From positions 1 to 21,347 of IMG/VR virus record IMGVR_UViG_3300049425_000014: 21,347 bases of DNA; one strand, given 5' to 3'. Below the pieces are notes generated by a model that saw only the letters and a list, made by a program, of their open reading frames with translations, ran no database searches and was not told where the DNA came from. Positions within the stretch are counted from its first letter, which is position 1. The number at the start of each line of letters is the position of its first letter. Shown piece by piece: positions 7,890 through 14,474 of the stretch. Origin of the DNA: a virus. The translations under genes were made by a program, and so were the position numbers.

Positions 7890-8201
7890 ATGAACATCAT
7901 CCGAAGCAAAGAGTTTCACGGCTCCCGCCCTTGGGAAGCTCTTCACATCGCCACGCTCTCAGGTATCAGCGTTCGCCTGCACTGGACCGATAAGCCCTAC
8001 GTCTGGCACATCAATGATGGGCAAGAAGTCTTTGCTGTGATGGATGGCGTGGTGGACATGCACTACCGCATCGATGGCGTCGAGATGGTCGTTACGCTCG
8101 AAGCGGGAGACTTGTTCTATGCGGAGGTGGGGTGTGAGCATGTGGCACACCCTCGAGGGGCGTCGCGAATTCTGGTGATCGAGAAGGAAGGCAGCGTTTG
8201 A
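7890..8201 (+). CDS. Small cupin-fold protein
   Basis: This 103-residue single-domain cupin begins 13 bases after the DUF6988-like gene. Motif 1 is around YVWHINDGQEVFAVMDG (37-53), with His40 and Glu46 as possible metal ligands. Motif 2 is around GDLFYAEVGCEHVAHP (73-88), with His84 and His87. Small cupins bind a metal and act as sugar isomerases, dioxygenases or sensors, and nothing here decides among these. I start it at ATG 7890, where cupin-like sequence begins; no strong ribosome site is visible, so it may depend on readthrough from the operon. It may be cargo rather than part of the defence module. It converges with thsA about 100 bases away. Confidence 0.75.
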   Translation: MNIIRSKEFHGSRPWEALHIATLSGISVRLHWTDKPYVWHINDGQEVFAVMDGVVDMHYRIDGVEMVVTLEAGDLFYAEVGCEHVAHPRGASRILVIEKEGSV

Positions 8202-8299
8202 CCTTCCGCGTAGCGGGAATCAATTACGCGTCAAGTAGGCAAACCTAATTGCAACGCTACGAATATCAGGGCCATTAGCAGTTATCGGCGATCCAACTG

Positions 8300-9178
8300 C
8301 TAGGCGTGAAGGCTCTGTCCTAGGTAGTCCCGGACTTGGAACAGATTTAGCGAGAACTTCGACGCGTCCTCGGGGCGCACGACGATAATCAATTTGTTGG
8401 AGAACGCGCGCTGGCTGCAGGCGTCGGTGAAGGACTGAGCGATGCGTTCGATCATCTTCTTCCGAGGATACGCGACACGTCCGCGTCCCGTGCCCATCAA
8501 CGGCATAACTATGTCACCGACTTCAGCCTTAGATGCAAGGTTGATCCACAGTTTTTCAAGCGCCTCGTCAATCATCTTCAAGTCTGACGAAGCGTTACCG
8601 TAATCGTCCATGTGCGCCATTGCCACAAGGTAAAAATTCTTGTTGTGCGCGCTCACTCGAGCGACAGTGCCAATAGGATATTCCTTCTTCTTGCCAGGGC
8701 GTTTGTCGTTGATGGTGAACTGTTCCCTCGAAAGCGAAGCTTCGATTTGACGATCAATCTCCGTTGTTTGACCGTTGAAGTAGTTGGTAGCCAACTGCCC
8801 CTGCAAGCTATTTACAGCGATTAGCCCCGACGACATGTCCGTATCAAAGGTTGAGTTTGTACTGATAATCACTTCGCCAGGGATCTTAAATAGGTCGCCA
8901 ATCAGGACTTCGACAGCAAAGTCCTTTTGAGGAATCTTATAACTGACACGTGAAAGGGGCCTGCGAGTAGACAGCACATAGATCAGCGCAAGCACGACCA
9001 AGATGATTAACCCGTAGTATCTGTACTGGTCCTTCTTGTAGATATTGAAGGCATCGGCTAAGTCGACGCAAAGGTACAAGATGCCCACTACAGCGAAGAA
9101 CTTACCAATCGCTTCGCCGGAGAACAGTGCGTAGCGCCAATAGGCTCGCGTCAAAATCGACTCGAAAAAGTACCTCAT
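8300..9178 (-). CDS. thsA: Thoeris effector ThsA, type II (two TM + Macro domain)
   Basis: This 292-residue protein combines two membrane helices (about 25-44 and 54-71) with a C-terminal Macro domain of the ThsA type. Key segments are VLIGDLFKIPGEVIISTNSTFDTD (split at about 91-114), a PIGTV strand (168-172), FYLVAMAHMDD (182-192) and the glycine-rich ligand loop PLMGTGRGRV (226-235). In type II Thoeris the Macro domain binds a TIR-made ADP-ribose derivative (histidine-ADPR) and the membrane part is thought to damage the membrane, killing the infected cell. There is no SIR2 or SLOG domain, so it is not type I. It starts at ATG 9178, overlapping the thsB stop (ATGA), so the two are co-translated from thsB. 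The domain call is confident; the type II assignment rests on architecture and pairing. Confidence 0.83.
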   Translation of the reverse strand: MRYFFESILTRAYWRYALFSGEAIGKFFAVVGILYLCVDLADAFNIYKKDQYRYYGLIILVVLALIYVLSTRRPLSRVSYKIPQKDFAVEVLIGDLFKIPGEVIISTNSTFDTDMSSGLIAVNSLQGQLATNYFNGQTTEIDRQIEASLSREQFTINDKRPGKKKEYPIGTVARVSAHNKNFYLVAMAHMDDYGNASSDLKMIDEALEKLWINLASKAEVGDIVMPLMGTGRGRVAYPRKKMIERIAQSFTDACSQRAFSNKLIIVVRPEDASKFSLNLFQVRDYLGQSLHA

Positions 9179-9675
9179 AGTCCGAGTTGCCTGTAGACAT
9201 CGTCGGTGTAGTGGCGGTCCCCAGTTGTGCCCGCGCTGCGTAGCCGGTGGAACTCGTCTGGCCAGTGCTCCATCGCATGTTCAATGATGTTGTGATTGAA
9301 CGAGGTGTACACCACCAGTTGATCCCGGATCGTCGGCGGGCAACGGTCATCCATCTGCCTGCTCCCGTTCAAGTTCACGCCGATGACGGGCAGACCAAGC
9401 CGCAAAGCCACCTCCAGTTCCCACTTCACGAACTTGGTCAAGTATCTAGTGCTTTCTCCGATAAGCACCACGAGCAATTTAGAGTTTGCAAAGCGTTCCC
9501 GAAGCTGGCGCTTTATGCTTTCTTCTTGGCTCGAATCCCGAGCCGTATTCTGGTCGTGAGCGTTGTGGAAATTTAGCGAAAAGCCGTCATGCGCCTTCCA
9601 AGCCGTCATAAGACGGTAGTAGTGCATGTCGTTATCGCCGTCGAAGGCGATGTAAGTCTTATTTCGGTATGCCAT
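9175..9675 (-). CDS. thsB: Thoeris TIR-like NADase ThsB (MTH538/DUF1863 type)
   Basis: This 166-residue protein is a stand-alone TIR-like domain of the MTH538/DUF1863 class, the sensor and signal-producing part of Thoeris. It begins with the conserved strand KTYIAFDGDND (6-16), has the loop SLNFHNAHD (33-41), then SQEESIKRQLRERFANSKLLVVLIGEST (49-76, split here at helix and strand). The catalytic glutamate is likely Glu86 in KFVKWELEVAL (Glu88 also lies on that helix). The enzyme is expected to sense phage and use NAD+ to make the small molecule that activates ThsA. It is the first gene of a two-gene leftward operon overlapping thsA by four bases. The ribosome site upstream of 9675 is not obvious. 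Alternative: another MTH538-type TIR protein outside Thoeris, which the Macro-domain partner makes unlikely. Confidence 0.85.
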   Translation of the reverse strand: MAYRNKTYIAFDGDNDMHYYRLMTAWKAHDGFSLNFHNAHDQNTARDSSQEESIKRQLRERFANSKLLVVLIGESTRYLTKFVKWELEVALRLGLPVIGVNLNGSRQMDDRCPPTIRDQLVVYTSFNHNIIEHAMEHWPDEFHRLRSAGTTGDRHYTDDVYRQLGL

Positions 9676-9904
9676 TGGACGCGTCTCACCCCCGGTTACC
9701 GAATTTTAGAGCTTGTGGAAGCGGAATTTACTGAGAGTGCGTGCACGCCTTCAGGTAAGCTTGTTTTTGGTCGAAGGAATCACTCAGAAAGAACGTCCAG
9801 TTTGGCGCATTTCCTTGCTTACCCCAGGCTCTCGGTCCATTTGCAAAAGTTTGAATCGACGACGTTTTCAGCTGCCAAGCGGTGAAGCGGTCGCCTTTAA
9901 ATGT
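9676..9904. other. Junction between Thoeris and recombinase operons
   Basis: These 229 bases must contain the thsB promoter and the end of the recombinase transcript. No clear terminator is seen. A short tandem repeat, AAGCGGT at 9877 and 9885, lies near the right edge. On the minus strand the frame of the neighbouring HTH gene stays open for 59 more codons past its stop, ending with TAA at 9728-9730. No start codon or family-like sequence makes that a convincing gene. This is also a plausible left boundary of the recombinase-bearing element. Confidence 0.5.
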
Positions 9905-10345
9905 TCACCAAACTCTTTCTCGCTGCTCCTCCCAAAGCGCAGGCGGATCCACCGCAATATCAAACAGCGTCAGGTGATCTGGCAGCGCATCCTCCAAAAT
10001 CGCCTCGACGATGTCAGGAGCCAGCGTGGTCAGGTTCACCATCCTGCTCACGTAGCTGTTGTCGACTCCCTCCAGCGCTGCAATTTCCGTCAGGTTCTTC
10101 ACCTTGCCGGACTCCAGCATGGCCAGCCACCGGTGGCCCCTGGCCAGCGCCAGTTGCAGCGGTGTGGCCGCCACGTCCCACGGCCGCAGCAGTTTGCCCG
10201 GCTGACCTGATTGCCCGTTAGGCAGGGTCATTTGTTTGCGTCCACTGCGGCGTTTGATCTGAATCGGCACCGACAGCGTGATCCGGCCGTCGCTGGATTG
10301 GACTACCTCCGTGGTGCCGGTGGTTCGGATTTGAATTTCGCTCAT
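9905..10345 (-). CDS. HTH (ParB/KorB-like) protein coupled to the serine recombinase
   Basis: This 146-residue protein has a basic N-terminal part (about 21-40, PIQIKRRSGRK) and a helix-turn-helix of the ParB/KorB kind at about 84-105, in NLTEIAALEGVDNSYVSRMV. It ends with LFDIAVDPPALWEEQRERVW. Proteins like this are commonly encoded directly after large serine recombinases in integrative elements of proteobacteria. They are probably DNA-binding accessory or directionality factors, though I know of no direct proof. It overlaps the recombinase stop by four bases (ATGA) and is last in the operon. The frame remains open beyond the stop, so a premature stop cannot be excluded, but the end WEEQR fits the usual length as I remember it. 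Confidence 0.75.
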   Translation of the reverse strand: MSEIQIRTTGTTEVVQSSDGRITLSVPIQIKRRSGRKQMTLPNGQSGQPGKLLRPWDVAATPLQLALARGHRWLAMLESGKVKNLTEIAALEGVDNSYVSRMVNLTTLAPDIVEAILEDALPDHLTLFDIAVDPPALWEEQRERVW

Positions 10346-11715
10346 ACCATGGCCTCCGCTTCCATCTCCGTTGCTGGCTCGGATTGCAGTTTCTTGTGAT
10401 GCAACTCAAGCACCAGTCGCTGGATACCTGTGGGATGCAAATCCATCGACATGTTGTTGGGCGAGACATTCACCTGGCGAACCAGCAAGCGCACAATCCG
10501 CATCTGCTCTGCAGGGAATAGTTGGTCCCATACATCGTCAAGCCGCTTCATGGCCACCGTGACGATGGCCTCGTCCAGGGTTGGGTCATATTTCTGGGCC
10601 TGCGGCAGAACTTCTCTGACCACATCCGGCGAGCGCAAATGGCCGCGCAGTTGCTCCAGCACCGCCGACTCCAGCTCAGCCGCAGGCATACGAGGCAGGC
10701 CCGAGGCACCGGCGTGCTCCTTGATGTCGCGCTGGGGCACGTAGTAACGGTAGCGGCGACCGTTTTGTTTGGCTGTTTGAAATGGCGACATCGCGCGGCC
10801 GTCGCTCCCAAAGACGATGCCTTTGAGCAGGTACTGCGTCTTGGCTCTGGTCGTTGTGGCCCGCACACGTCCATTGGTGCTGAGGATGGCGTGAGCATCA
10901 TCCCAAATGGATTTAGTGATGATCGGCGGGTGCTCCGCTTGATACCAAAGCTCCTTGTGACGCAACTCACCAAGGTAGGTGCGGTTGTTCAGGACCTTGT
11001 AAATCAGCCCCTTGTCGATCGGCTTGCCCTCCCGGACTCGTCCGTCCTGGGTGGTCCAGGCTTTGGATGTCACCCCGTCCAGCCGCAATTCCTTGACCAA
11101 CTTGGTGGTCGAGCCCAGTTCCACAAAGCGCTGAAAGATGTGCGCGATCGTCTTGGCCTCGGCCTCATTGGGAATCAGACGCCGGTTGGCAACGTCATAG
11201 CCAATCGGTGGAATGCCCCCCATCCACATCCCCTTGCGTTTGCTGGCTGCAATCTTGTCCCTGATGCGCTCGCCAGTCACCTCGCGCTCGAACTGGGCAA
11301 AGGACAGCAGCACGTTGAGCATCAAGCGCCCCATGCTTGTGGTGGTGTTGAATTGCTGGGTGACAGAGACAAAGGACACGCCTTGGCGCTCAAAGACTTC
11401 GACCATCTTGGAGAAGTCAGCCAAGCTACGGGTCAGCCGGTCGATCTTGTAGATCACGATCACGTCAATTTTCCCGGCCTCGATGTCGGCCATCAGACGC
11501 TTGAGTGCGGGCCGCTCCATGTTGCCGCCGGAGAACGCCGCGTCGTCGTAGTCGTCGGCGACTGCGATCCAGCCCTCGGCGCGCTGGCTGGCGATGTAGG
11601 CATGCCCGGCGTCGCGCTGGGCGTCAATCGAGTTGTATTCCTGGTCCAGTCCTTCTTCGCTGGATTTGCGCGTGTAGACCGCGCAGCGCATGCGGCGTTT
11701 CAATACTTCGCTCAT
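10342..11715 (-). CDS. Large serine recombinase (site-specific integrase)
   Basis: This 457-residue large serine recombinase would integrate and excise the surrounding element. The N-terminal resolvase domain (about 10-155) has Ser18 as nucleophile in YTRKSSEEG, FSGGNMERP (61-69) and KIDRLTRS (90-97) with its catalytic arginines. The long helix follows at TSMGRLMLNVLLSFAQFERE (126-145). The recombinase domain (about 165-260) opens with MGGIPPIGYDV. In the position of the zinc-ribbon domain (LLKGIVFGSDGRAMSP, 296-311) the usual cysteines are absent; Cys11 is the only cysteine in the protein. That appears to be a natural subgroup, since the fold-defining YRYYVPQ follows. It is at the short end of the family and has no long coiled-coil. 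An AGGTGG ribosome site precedes the ATG. Both ends overlap neighbours by ATGA. Confidence 0.93.
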   Translation of the reverse strand: MSEVLKRRMRCAVYTRKSSEEGLDQEYNSIDAQRDAGHAYIASQRAEGWIAVADDYDDAAFSGGNMERPALKRLMADIEAGKIDVIVIYKIDRLTRSLADFSKMVEVFERQGVSFVSVTQQFNTTTSMGRLMLNVLLSFAQFEREVTGERIRDKIAASKRKGMWMGGIPPIGYDVANRRLIPNEAEAKTIAHIFQRFVELGSTTKLVKELRLDGVTSKAWTTQDGRVREGKPIDKGLIYKVLNNRTYLGELRHKELWYQAEHPPIITKSIWDDAHAILSTNGRVRATTTRAKTQYLLKGIVFGSDGRAMSPFQTAKQNGRRYRYYVPQRDIKEHAGASGLPRMPAAELESAVLEQLRGHLRSPDVVREVLPQAQKYDPTLDEAIVTVAMKRLDDVWDQLFPAEQMRIVRLLVRQVNVSPNNMSMDLHPTGIQRLVLELHHKKLQSEPATEMEAEAMV

Positions 11716-12224
11716 TTGGATCCACCTTTCTTGGCGGAGGTTTTTGCGGCGTAGTCCTTGAGTCCAAAAAAGACAGGCCCGGACCAGCGGCTGCTGGTGA
11801 TCTCACGCGCAATCATCGATAGGCTTCGGTAGGGCTGACCGTTGTAGTTGTACTGACCATCGGCCATGGCGATCACCTGGTGCACTTTGCCGTGGTACTC
11901 GCGGGTGAACTGTGTGCCGGGCGTGGGGTGGAAATCCCGGTCACGCTTTCTGAGCTTGCCGGTGGCAATCAGCGAGGCGATCTTCTTGTTGTTGCGCTCC
12001 AGCAGACCCGGGTCGACCTTGCGGAATTCGATCTCCTGAAGTTTGTAGGCAAGCTGGCGCTCCAGAAACTGCCGGTTGTGGGTGGGCGTCTCGCCGCCGA
12101 ACAGTTTTCGCCACAGGGCTTTGATCTCGGGAAATGGCAGGTTGGGCAGTTCATGCACCTGGGCCACTGCAGTCCGGGGCGGGGTTGCGGGCGTTTTGCT
12201 GGTTTTCATGTGAACCTCGTTCAT
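11712..12224 (-). CDS. DUF2924 protein of the recombinase operon
   Basis: This 170-residue protein belongs to the DUF2924 family, which in many proteobacterial prophages and genomic islands is encoded immediately upstream of a large serine recombinase. Typical features are LPNLPFPEIKALWRKLFG (26-43), LAYKLQEIEFRKV (58-70) and a C-terminal domain with PGTQFTREYHGKVHQV, GQPYRSLSMIAREIT and RWSGPVFFGL. Its biochemical role is not known; constant coupling to the recombinase suggests a DNA-binding or regulatory partner. The start at 12224 forms an ATGA overlap with the small gene before it; a second possible ATG lies five codons in. The C-terminus is Lys-rich. Identification is secure; function is inferred only from neighbourhood. 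Confidence 0.87.
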   Translation of the reverse strand: MNEVHMKTSKTPATPPRTAVAQVHELPNLPFPEIKALWRKLFGGETPTHNRQFLERQLAYKLQEIEFRKVDPGLLERNNKKIASLIATGKLRKRDRDFHPTPGTQFTREYHGKVHQVIAMADGQYNYNGQPYRSLSMIAREITSSRWSGPVFFGLKDYAAKTSAKKGGSK

Positions 12225-12430
12225 TTGTTGATGAGGTCTGTATGAACGCTCTGGTCACCAGAGAAGCCAAGTAAAACTTTGCGCTCAGTGGCAGGTATCT
12301 GACGCTCGGTCTGGTTTGATTGGCGCAGCCGGACCAGGCCCTTTGCGAGGATGGCGGCGATCTCCAGCCGACGCTGATCAGGGGTCATGCGCTCTGGCGG
12401 GAGGTGGTTTATGCTGTTTTTTAGGCTCAT
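12221..12430 (-). CDS. Small hypothetical protein leading the recombinase operon
   Basis: This 69-residue protein is the first gene of the leftward recombinase operon. It contains LPPERMTPDQRRLEIAAILA (10-29) and a short basic amphipathic helix LVRLRQ, a segment I associate with small genes upstream of DUF2924 in similar elements. The stop overlaps the DUF2924 start (ATGA). No domain is recognised. It could be a small regulator of the recombinase. The reading frame is real, judged by the overlap chain and codon pattern; the C-terminal half is less conserved-looking. Confidence 0.7.
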   Translation of the reverse strand: MSLKNSINHLPPERMTPDQRRLEIAAILAKGLVRLRQSNQTERQIPATERKVLLGFSGDQSVHTDLINK

Positions 12431-12527
12431 TGGGTAGCGTTCCGTGTTGACAAACTTGTGTAGCCAAAATTGTCTTTAAGGGCTGCCTCCAAGGCCAGCA
12501 GGGAGTTGCGGGCGGTTGTGGGTTGGT

Positions 12528-12544
12528 GCGGGTTCCTGCGGGTT
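12528..12544 (+). repeat. 17-bp direct repeat, right copy
   Basis: GCGGGTTCCTGCGGGTT is identical to 5054-5070. It sits in the divergent region between the recombinase operon and the repressor gene, about 100 bases from the first recombinase-operon codon, where an attachment site of a serine recombinase could lie. Further loosely related GGGTT units precede it (12510-12527). Confidence 0.6.
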
Positions 12545-12557
12545 AACGCCTAAAATC

Positions 12558-12581
12558 ATCGCAAAAAAGGTTTTTTGCGAT
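12558..12581. promoter_or_regulatory. Perfect 24-bp palindrome in the divergent control region
   Basis: Arms ATCGCAAAAAA (12558-12568) and TTTTTTGCGAT (12571-12581) are separated by GG. The two-base centre is too tight for a good RNA hairpin, so a dimeric protein site is more likely. It lies just upstream of the repressor promoter and downstream of the divergent operon's control region, suited to coordinate both. A related A6/T6 palindrome lies at 15646-15663. Confidence 0.65.
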
Positions 12582-12597
12582 TGAAAACACAAGATCA

Positions 12598-12626
12598 TTG
12601 CAAAGTGAACGATCGTTCTCTACAAT
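12598..12626 (+). promoter_or_regulatory. Promoter of the S24 repressor operon
   Basis: TTGCAA (12598-12603) and TACAAT (12621-12626) are spaced by 17 bases, a good sigma70-type promoter. The predicted start of transcription falls at about 12632-12634, essentially on the GTG start codon at 12633, so the mRNA may be leaderless. Confidence 0.7.
12608..12619. promoter_or_regulatory. Operator-like palindrome GAACGATCGTTC
   Basis: This perfect 12-bp palindrome of form GAAC-N4-GTTC sits between the -35 and -10 of the repressor promoter. The form matches the LexA box known from Gram-positive bacteria rather than the CTGT-N8-ACAG of enterics. The position would block RNA polymerase, so autorepression by the adjacent LexA-like protein is the simplest reading. 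Confidence 0.65.
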
Positions 12627-12632
12627 GATTCC

Positions 12633-13220
12633 GTGAAGAAAACAATCAACGATCTCGAACACCTGGCCACCCTGCAGGACTATTACGCCCAGCACCGGGT
12701 GTTGCCCTCGTACACCCGGCTGATGTCGCTCCTGGGGTTCGCCTCCAAGTCCGGCATCAAAAAGGTGCTGGAGCGGCTGGAGGCTGCGGGCATGCTGGAG
12801 CGCACCTCGGATGGCGACTGGTCCCCGACCGATCGCTTCTTTGACCGCTCAATTGCCAACCTGCCGGTTGCCGCTGGCATGCCCTTGCCAACCGCAGACG
12901 AGGGTGGCGAGCAGATGACGCTGGACCGCTTTTTGATCGCTCGACCCGCCAACACGGTGCTGGTGCGGGTCAAAGGCGACTCAATGATCAATGCCGGTAT
13001 CCACAGCGGGGATCTGGCTGTGGTTGAGCGGCGCAGCCAGGCCAACCCCGGAGAGGTGGTGGTCGCGGTCATTGATGATGAATTCACACTAAAAACACTT
13101 GGACGAGACAAAGACGGATATCACCTGCTTCCCGCCAACCCGGATTTCCCCACCATCCGGCCCAGCGGCAAACTTGAGATTTTTGGGGTTTTGGTTGGCC
13201 TTGTGCGCAAATACACATGA
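12633..13220 (+). CDS. LexA/CI-like S24-peptidase repressor
   Basis: This 195-residue self-cleaving repressor has an N-terminal winged-helix DNA-binding region of LexA type (about 1-65, LPSYTRLMSLLGFASKSG) and a C-terminal S24 peptidase domain. The scissile pair is probably Ala81-Gly82 in PVAAGMP. The catalytic dyad is Ser117 (VKGDSMINAG) and Lys154 (EFTLKTLGR). It should keep the element silent and be cleaved after RecA activation by DNA damage. The start is a GTG at 12633 without a ribosome site, lying at the predicted transcription start. The promoter carries a GAAC-N4-GTTC palindrome. The product is probably an element-borne repressor rather than the host LexA, given its place among mobile-element genes. 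It is followed 12 bases later by two unknown genes. Confidence 0.9.
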   Translation: MKKTINDLEHLATLQDYYAQHRVLPSYTRLMSLLGFASKSGIKKVLERLEAAGMLERTSDGDWSPTDRFFDRSIANLPVAAGMPLPTADEGGEQMTLDRFLIARPANTVLVRVKGDSMINAGIHSGDLAVVERRSQANPGEVVVAVIDDEFTLKTLGRDKDGYHLLPANPDFPTIRPSGKLEIFGVLVGLVRKYT

Positions 13221-13232
13221 GGCAAACCAACA

Positions 13233-14474
13233 ATGAAAATATTCAATCCTGCACATTTCCTGCGTCACATTTCGATGCCAACTCTGCGCGAATTCACCGA
13301 AGCGCACACCCTGGGCCAAAGCCTGGTCATTGACTGGAGCCTGGCGCAGGAACTGCTGCCTACCGAGGTCAATGATGCGGTCGCGTTGCTTGACGCTTCC
13401 ATGCAGGGTGCCGAGATGACGCAAGCCGAGCGTGAGTTGGTTGAATACAAGTTGCACCTCTGGCACGACGACCTGCGCCGCGCACACCTGATGTCCAACG
13501 ATCTCTCCATCCAAGAGTTTCAGACCGCATGCGCCGGTGACCGCGAGGTGCAGGAAGCATTTGCCAGCCGAGATGCCCGCGAGCAGTCGCTGTGGATGCT
13601 GACCTTTCGGGACACCGCGTTTCGCAACGCTGAAATGCACATCGCCTTTCAGGCCAAGTCCAATGGCAAGTACTGGAAAAAGCATCGCATCCAGCCAGGG
13701 CTCGATCCGATGCAAGACCGCAGCAAACTCGATGCCTTTTGCCACGAGGTGGCTAAGCTTTACAAGAGCGTGGGCGGTGGCGACGGCACCCACATTGAGG
13801 TCAGCAAACGGGCCGCCGACGGCAGCGTTCAACTGACCATCTACATCGAAGGCCCAGTCACGGCGATCGCACATTTTTCTGAGAATAGTTTCAAGCGCAT
13901 CAACACCCGCATCGCGCTGGAGACCGCGTTGGTATACCAGCCGTCGACCGGCTTCATTGAAACCATCGTCAAGGGTGGAGCCAAGAATCATGGCGCAGTG
14001 CTGGAACTCTTTGGCAAGCACGTGGTGGAGACGGCCATCAAGCCTGAAGAAATTGAGAAGACCCGCTACAAACTCAACGCCTTGCGCGACGGCATGATGG
14101 AGCCGTTTGAGGACTGGTCACCTCACGGCGTCGAGAAGGTTCGCCTGCGCCGGGCACGCTTCACGCCCATGGGTCGAACCGGCATTTCGTTTCAGGTGGA
14201 AGCACCATCGGCTAAAGACCAGGACGATGCGATCCGGCTGGCGCTGACGGGACTCAAAGTGCATCACTCTTTTGAGTCGGAATACAACATGAGCAGTGCC
14301 TCGGTCATCGTCTACACACTGGCTACCGAAAGCCGCAAGGCCGGACATTTCAGCTTTGATATTTCTGCCACAGGGTCTTCGACCATCAAAAACTTGGCTG
14401 ATAAAAACCAGCCTACGGCACTTGCTGTATTGCGTTCGCTGAACGTGATCGAAGCAGAAGAGGTTGCGGCGTGA
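13233..14474 (+). CDS. Unrecognised 413-residue protein coupled to the repressor
   Basis: I do not recognise a family. The protein is 413 residues, soluble, with no signal peptide or membrane segment. It opens with MKIFNPAHFLRHISMPTLRE, has a charged helical region to about residue 150, then a mixed alpha/beta part with ITIY-like strands (SVQLTIYIEGPVTAIAHF, about 190-207) and a C-terminal alpha/beta segment (FEDWSPHGVEKVRLRRARFT onward). It starts 12 bases after the repressor stop and ends in a GTGA overlap with the next gene, so the three are one operon. Codon pattern matches the adjacent phage-like genes. The place between a lysogeny-type repressor and a terminator is where prophages carry lysogenic-conversion or superinfection-exclusion genes. 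A defence role is a guess from position only. Confidence 0.75.
   Translation: MKIFNPAHFLRHISMPTLREFTEAHTLGQSLVIDWSLAQELLPTEVNDAVALLDASMQGAEMTQAERELVEYKLHLWHDDLRRAHLMSNDLSIQEFQTACAGDREVQEAFASRDAREQSLWMLTFRDTAFRNAEMHIAFQAKSNGKYWKKHRIQPGLDPMQDRSKLDAFCHEVAKLYKSVGGGDGTHIEVSKRAADGSVQLTIYIEGPVTAIAHFSENSFKRINTRIALETALVYQPSTGFIETIVKGGAKNHGAVLELFGKHVVETAIKPEEIEKTRYKLNALRDGMMEPFEDWSPHGVEKVRLRRARFTPMGRTGISFQVEAPSAKDQDDAIRLALTGLKVHHSFESEYNMSSASVIVYTLATESRKAGHFSFDISATGSSTIKNLADKNQPTALAVLRSLNVIEAEEVAA

Noticed and set aside
8277-8301. Inverted repeat AGCAGTT/AACTGCT at the thsA 3' end as a terminator
   Set aside because: The loop is long, there is no T-run on either side, and it overlaps the thsA stop codon; too weak to call.
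10522-11754. A 410-codon rightward open frame across the recombinase gene
   Set aside because: It is antisense to a recombinase with every catalytic motif and an overlap chain on both sides; the frame arises from GC-biased codons.
12212-12222. A second LexA-like box (GAAC-CTC-GTTC)
   Set aside because: The spacer is three bases instead of four and it lies inside the DUF2924 coding start, so it is likely chance.
13089-14021. A 310-codon leftward open frame over the repressor and the 413-residue gene
   Set aside because: The plus-strand genes have a promoter, tight spacing and overlaps; the antisense frame spans two genes and matches nothing known.
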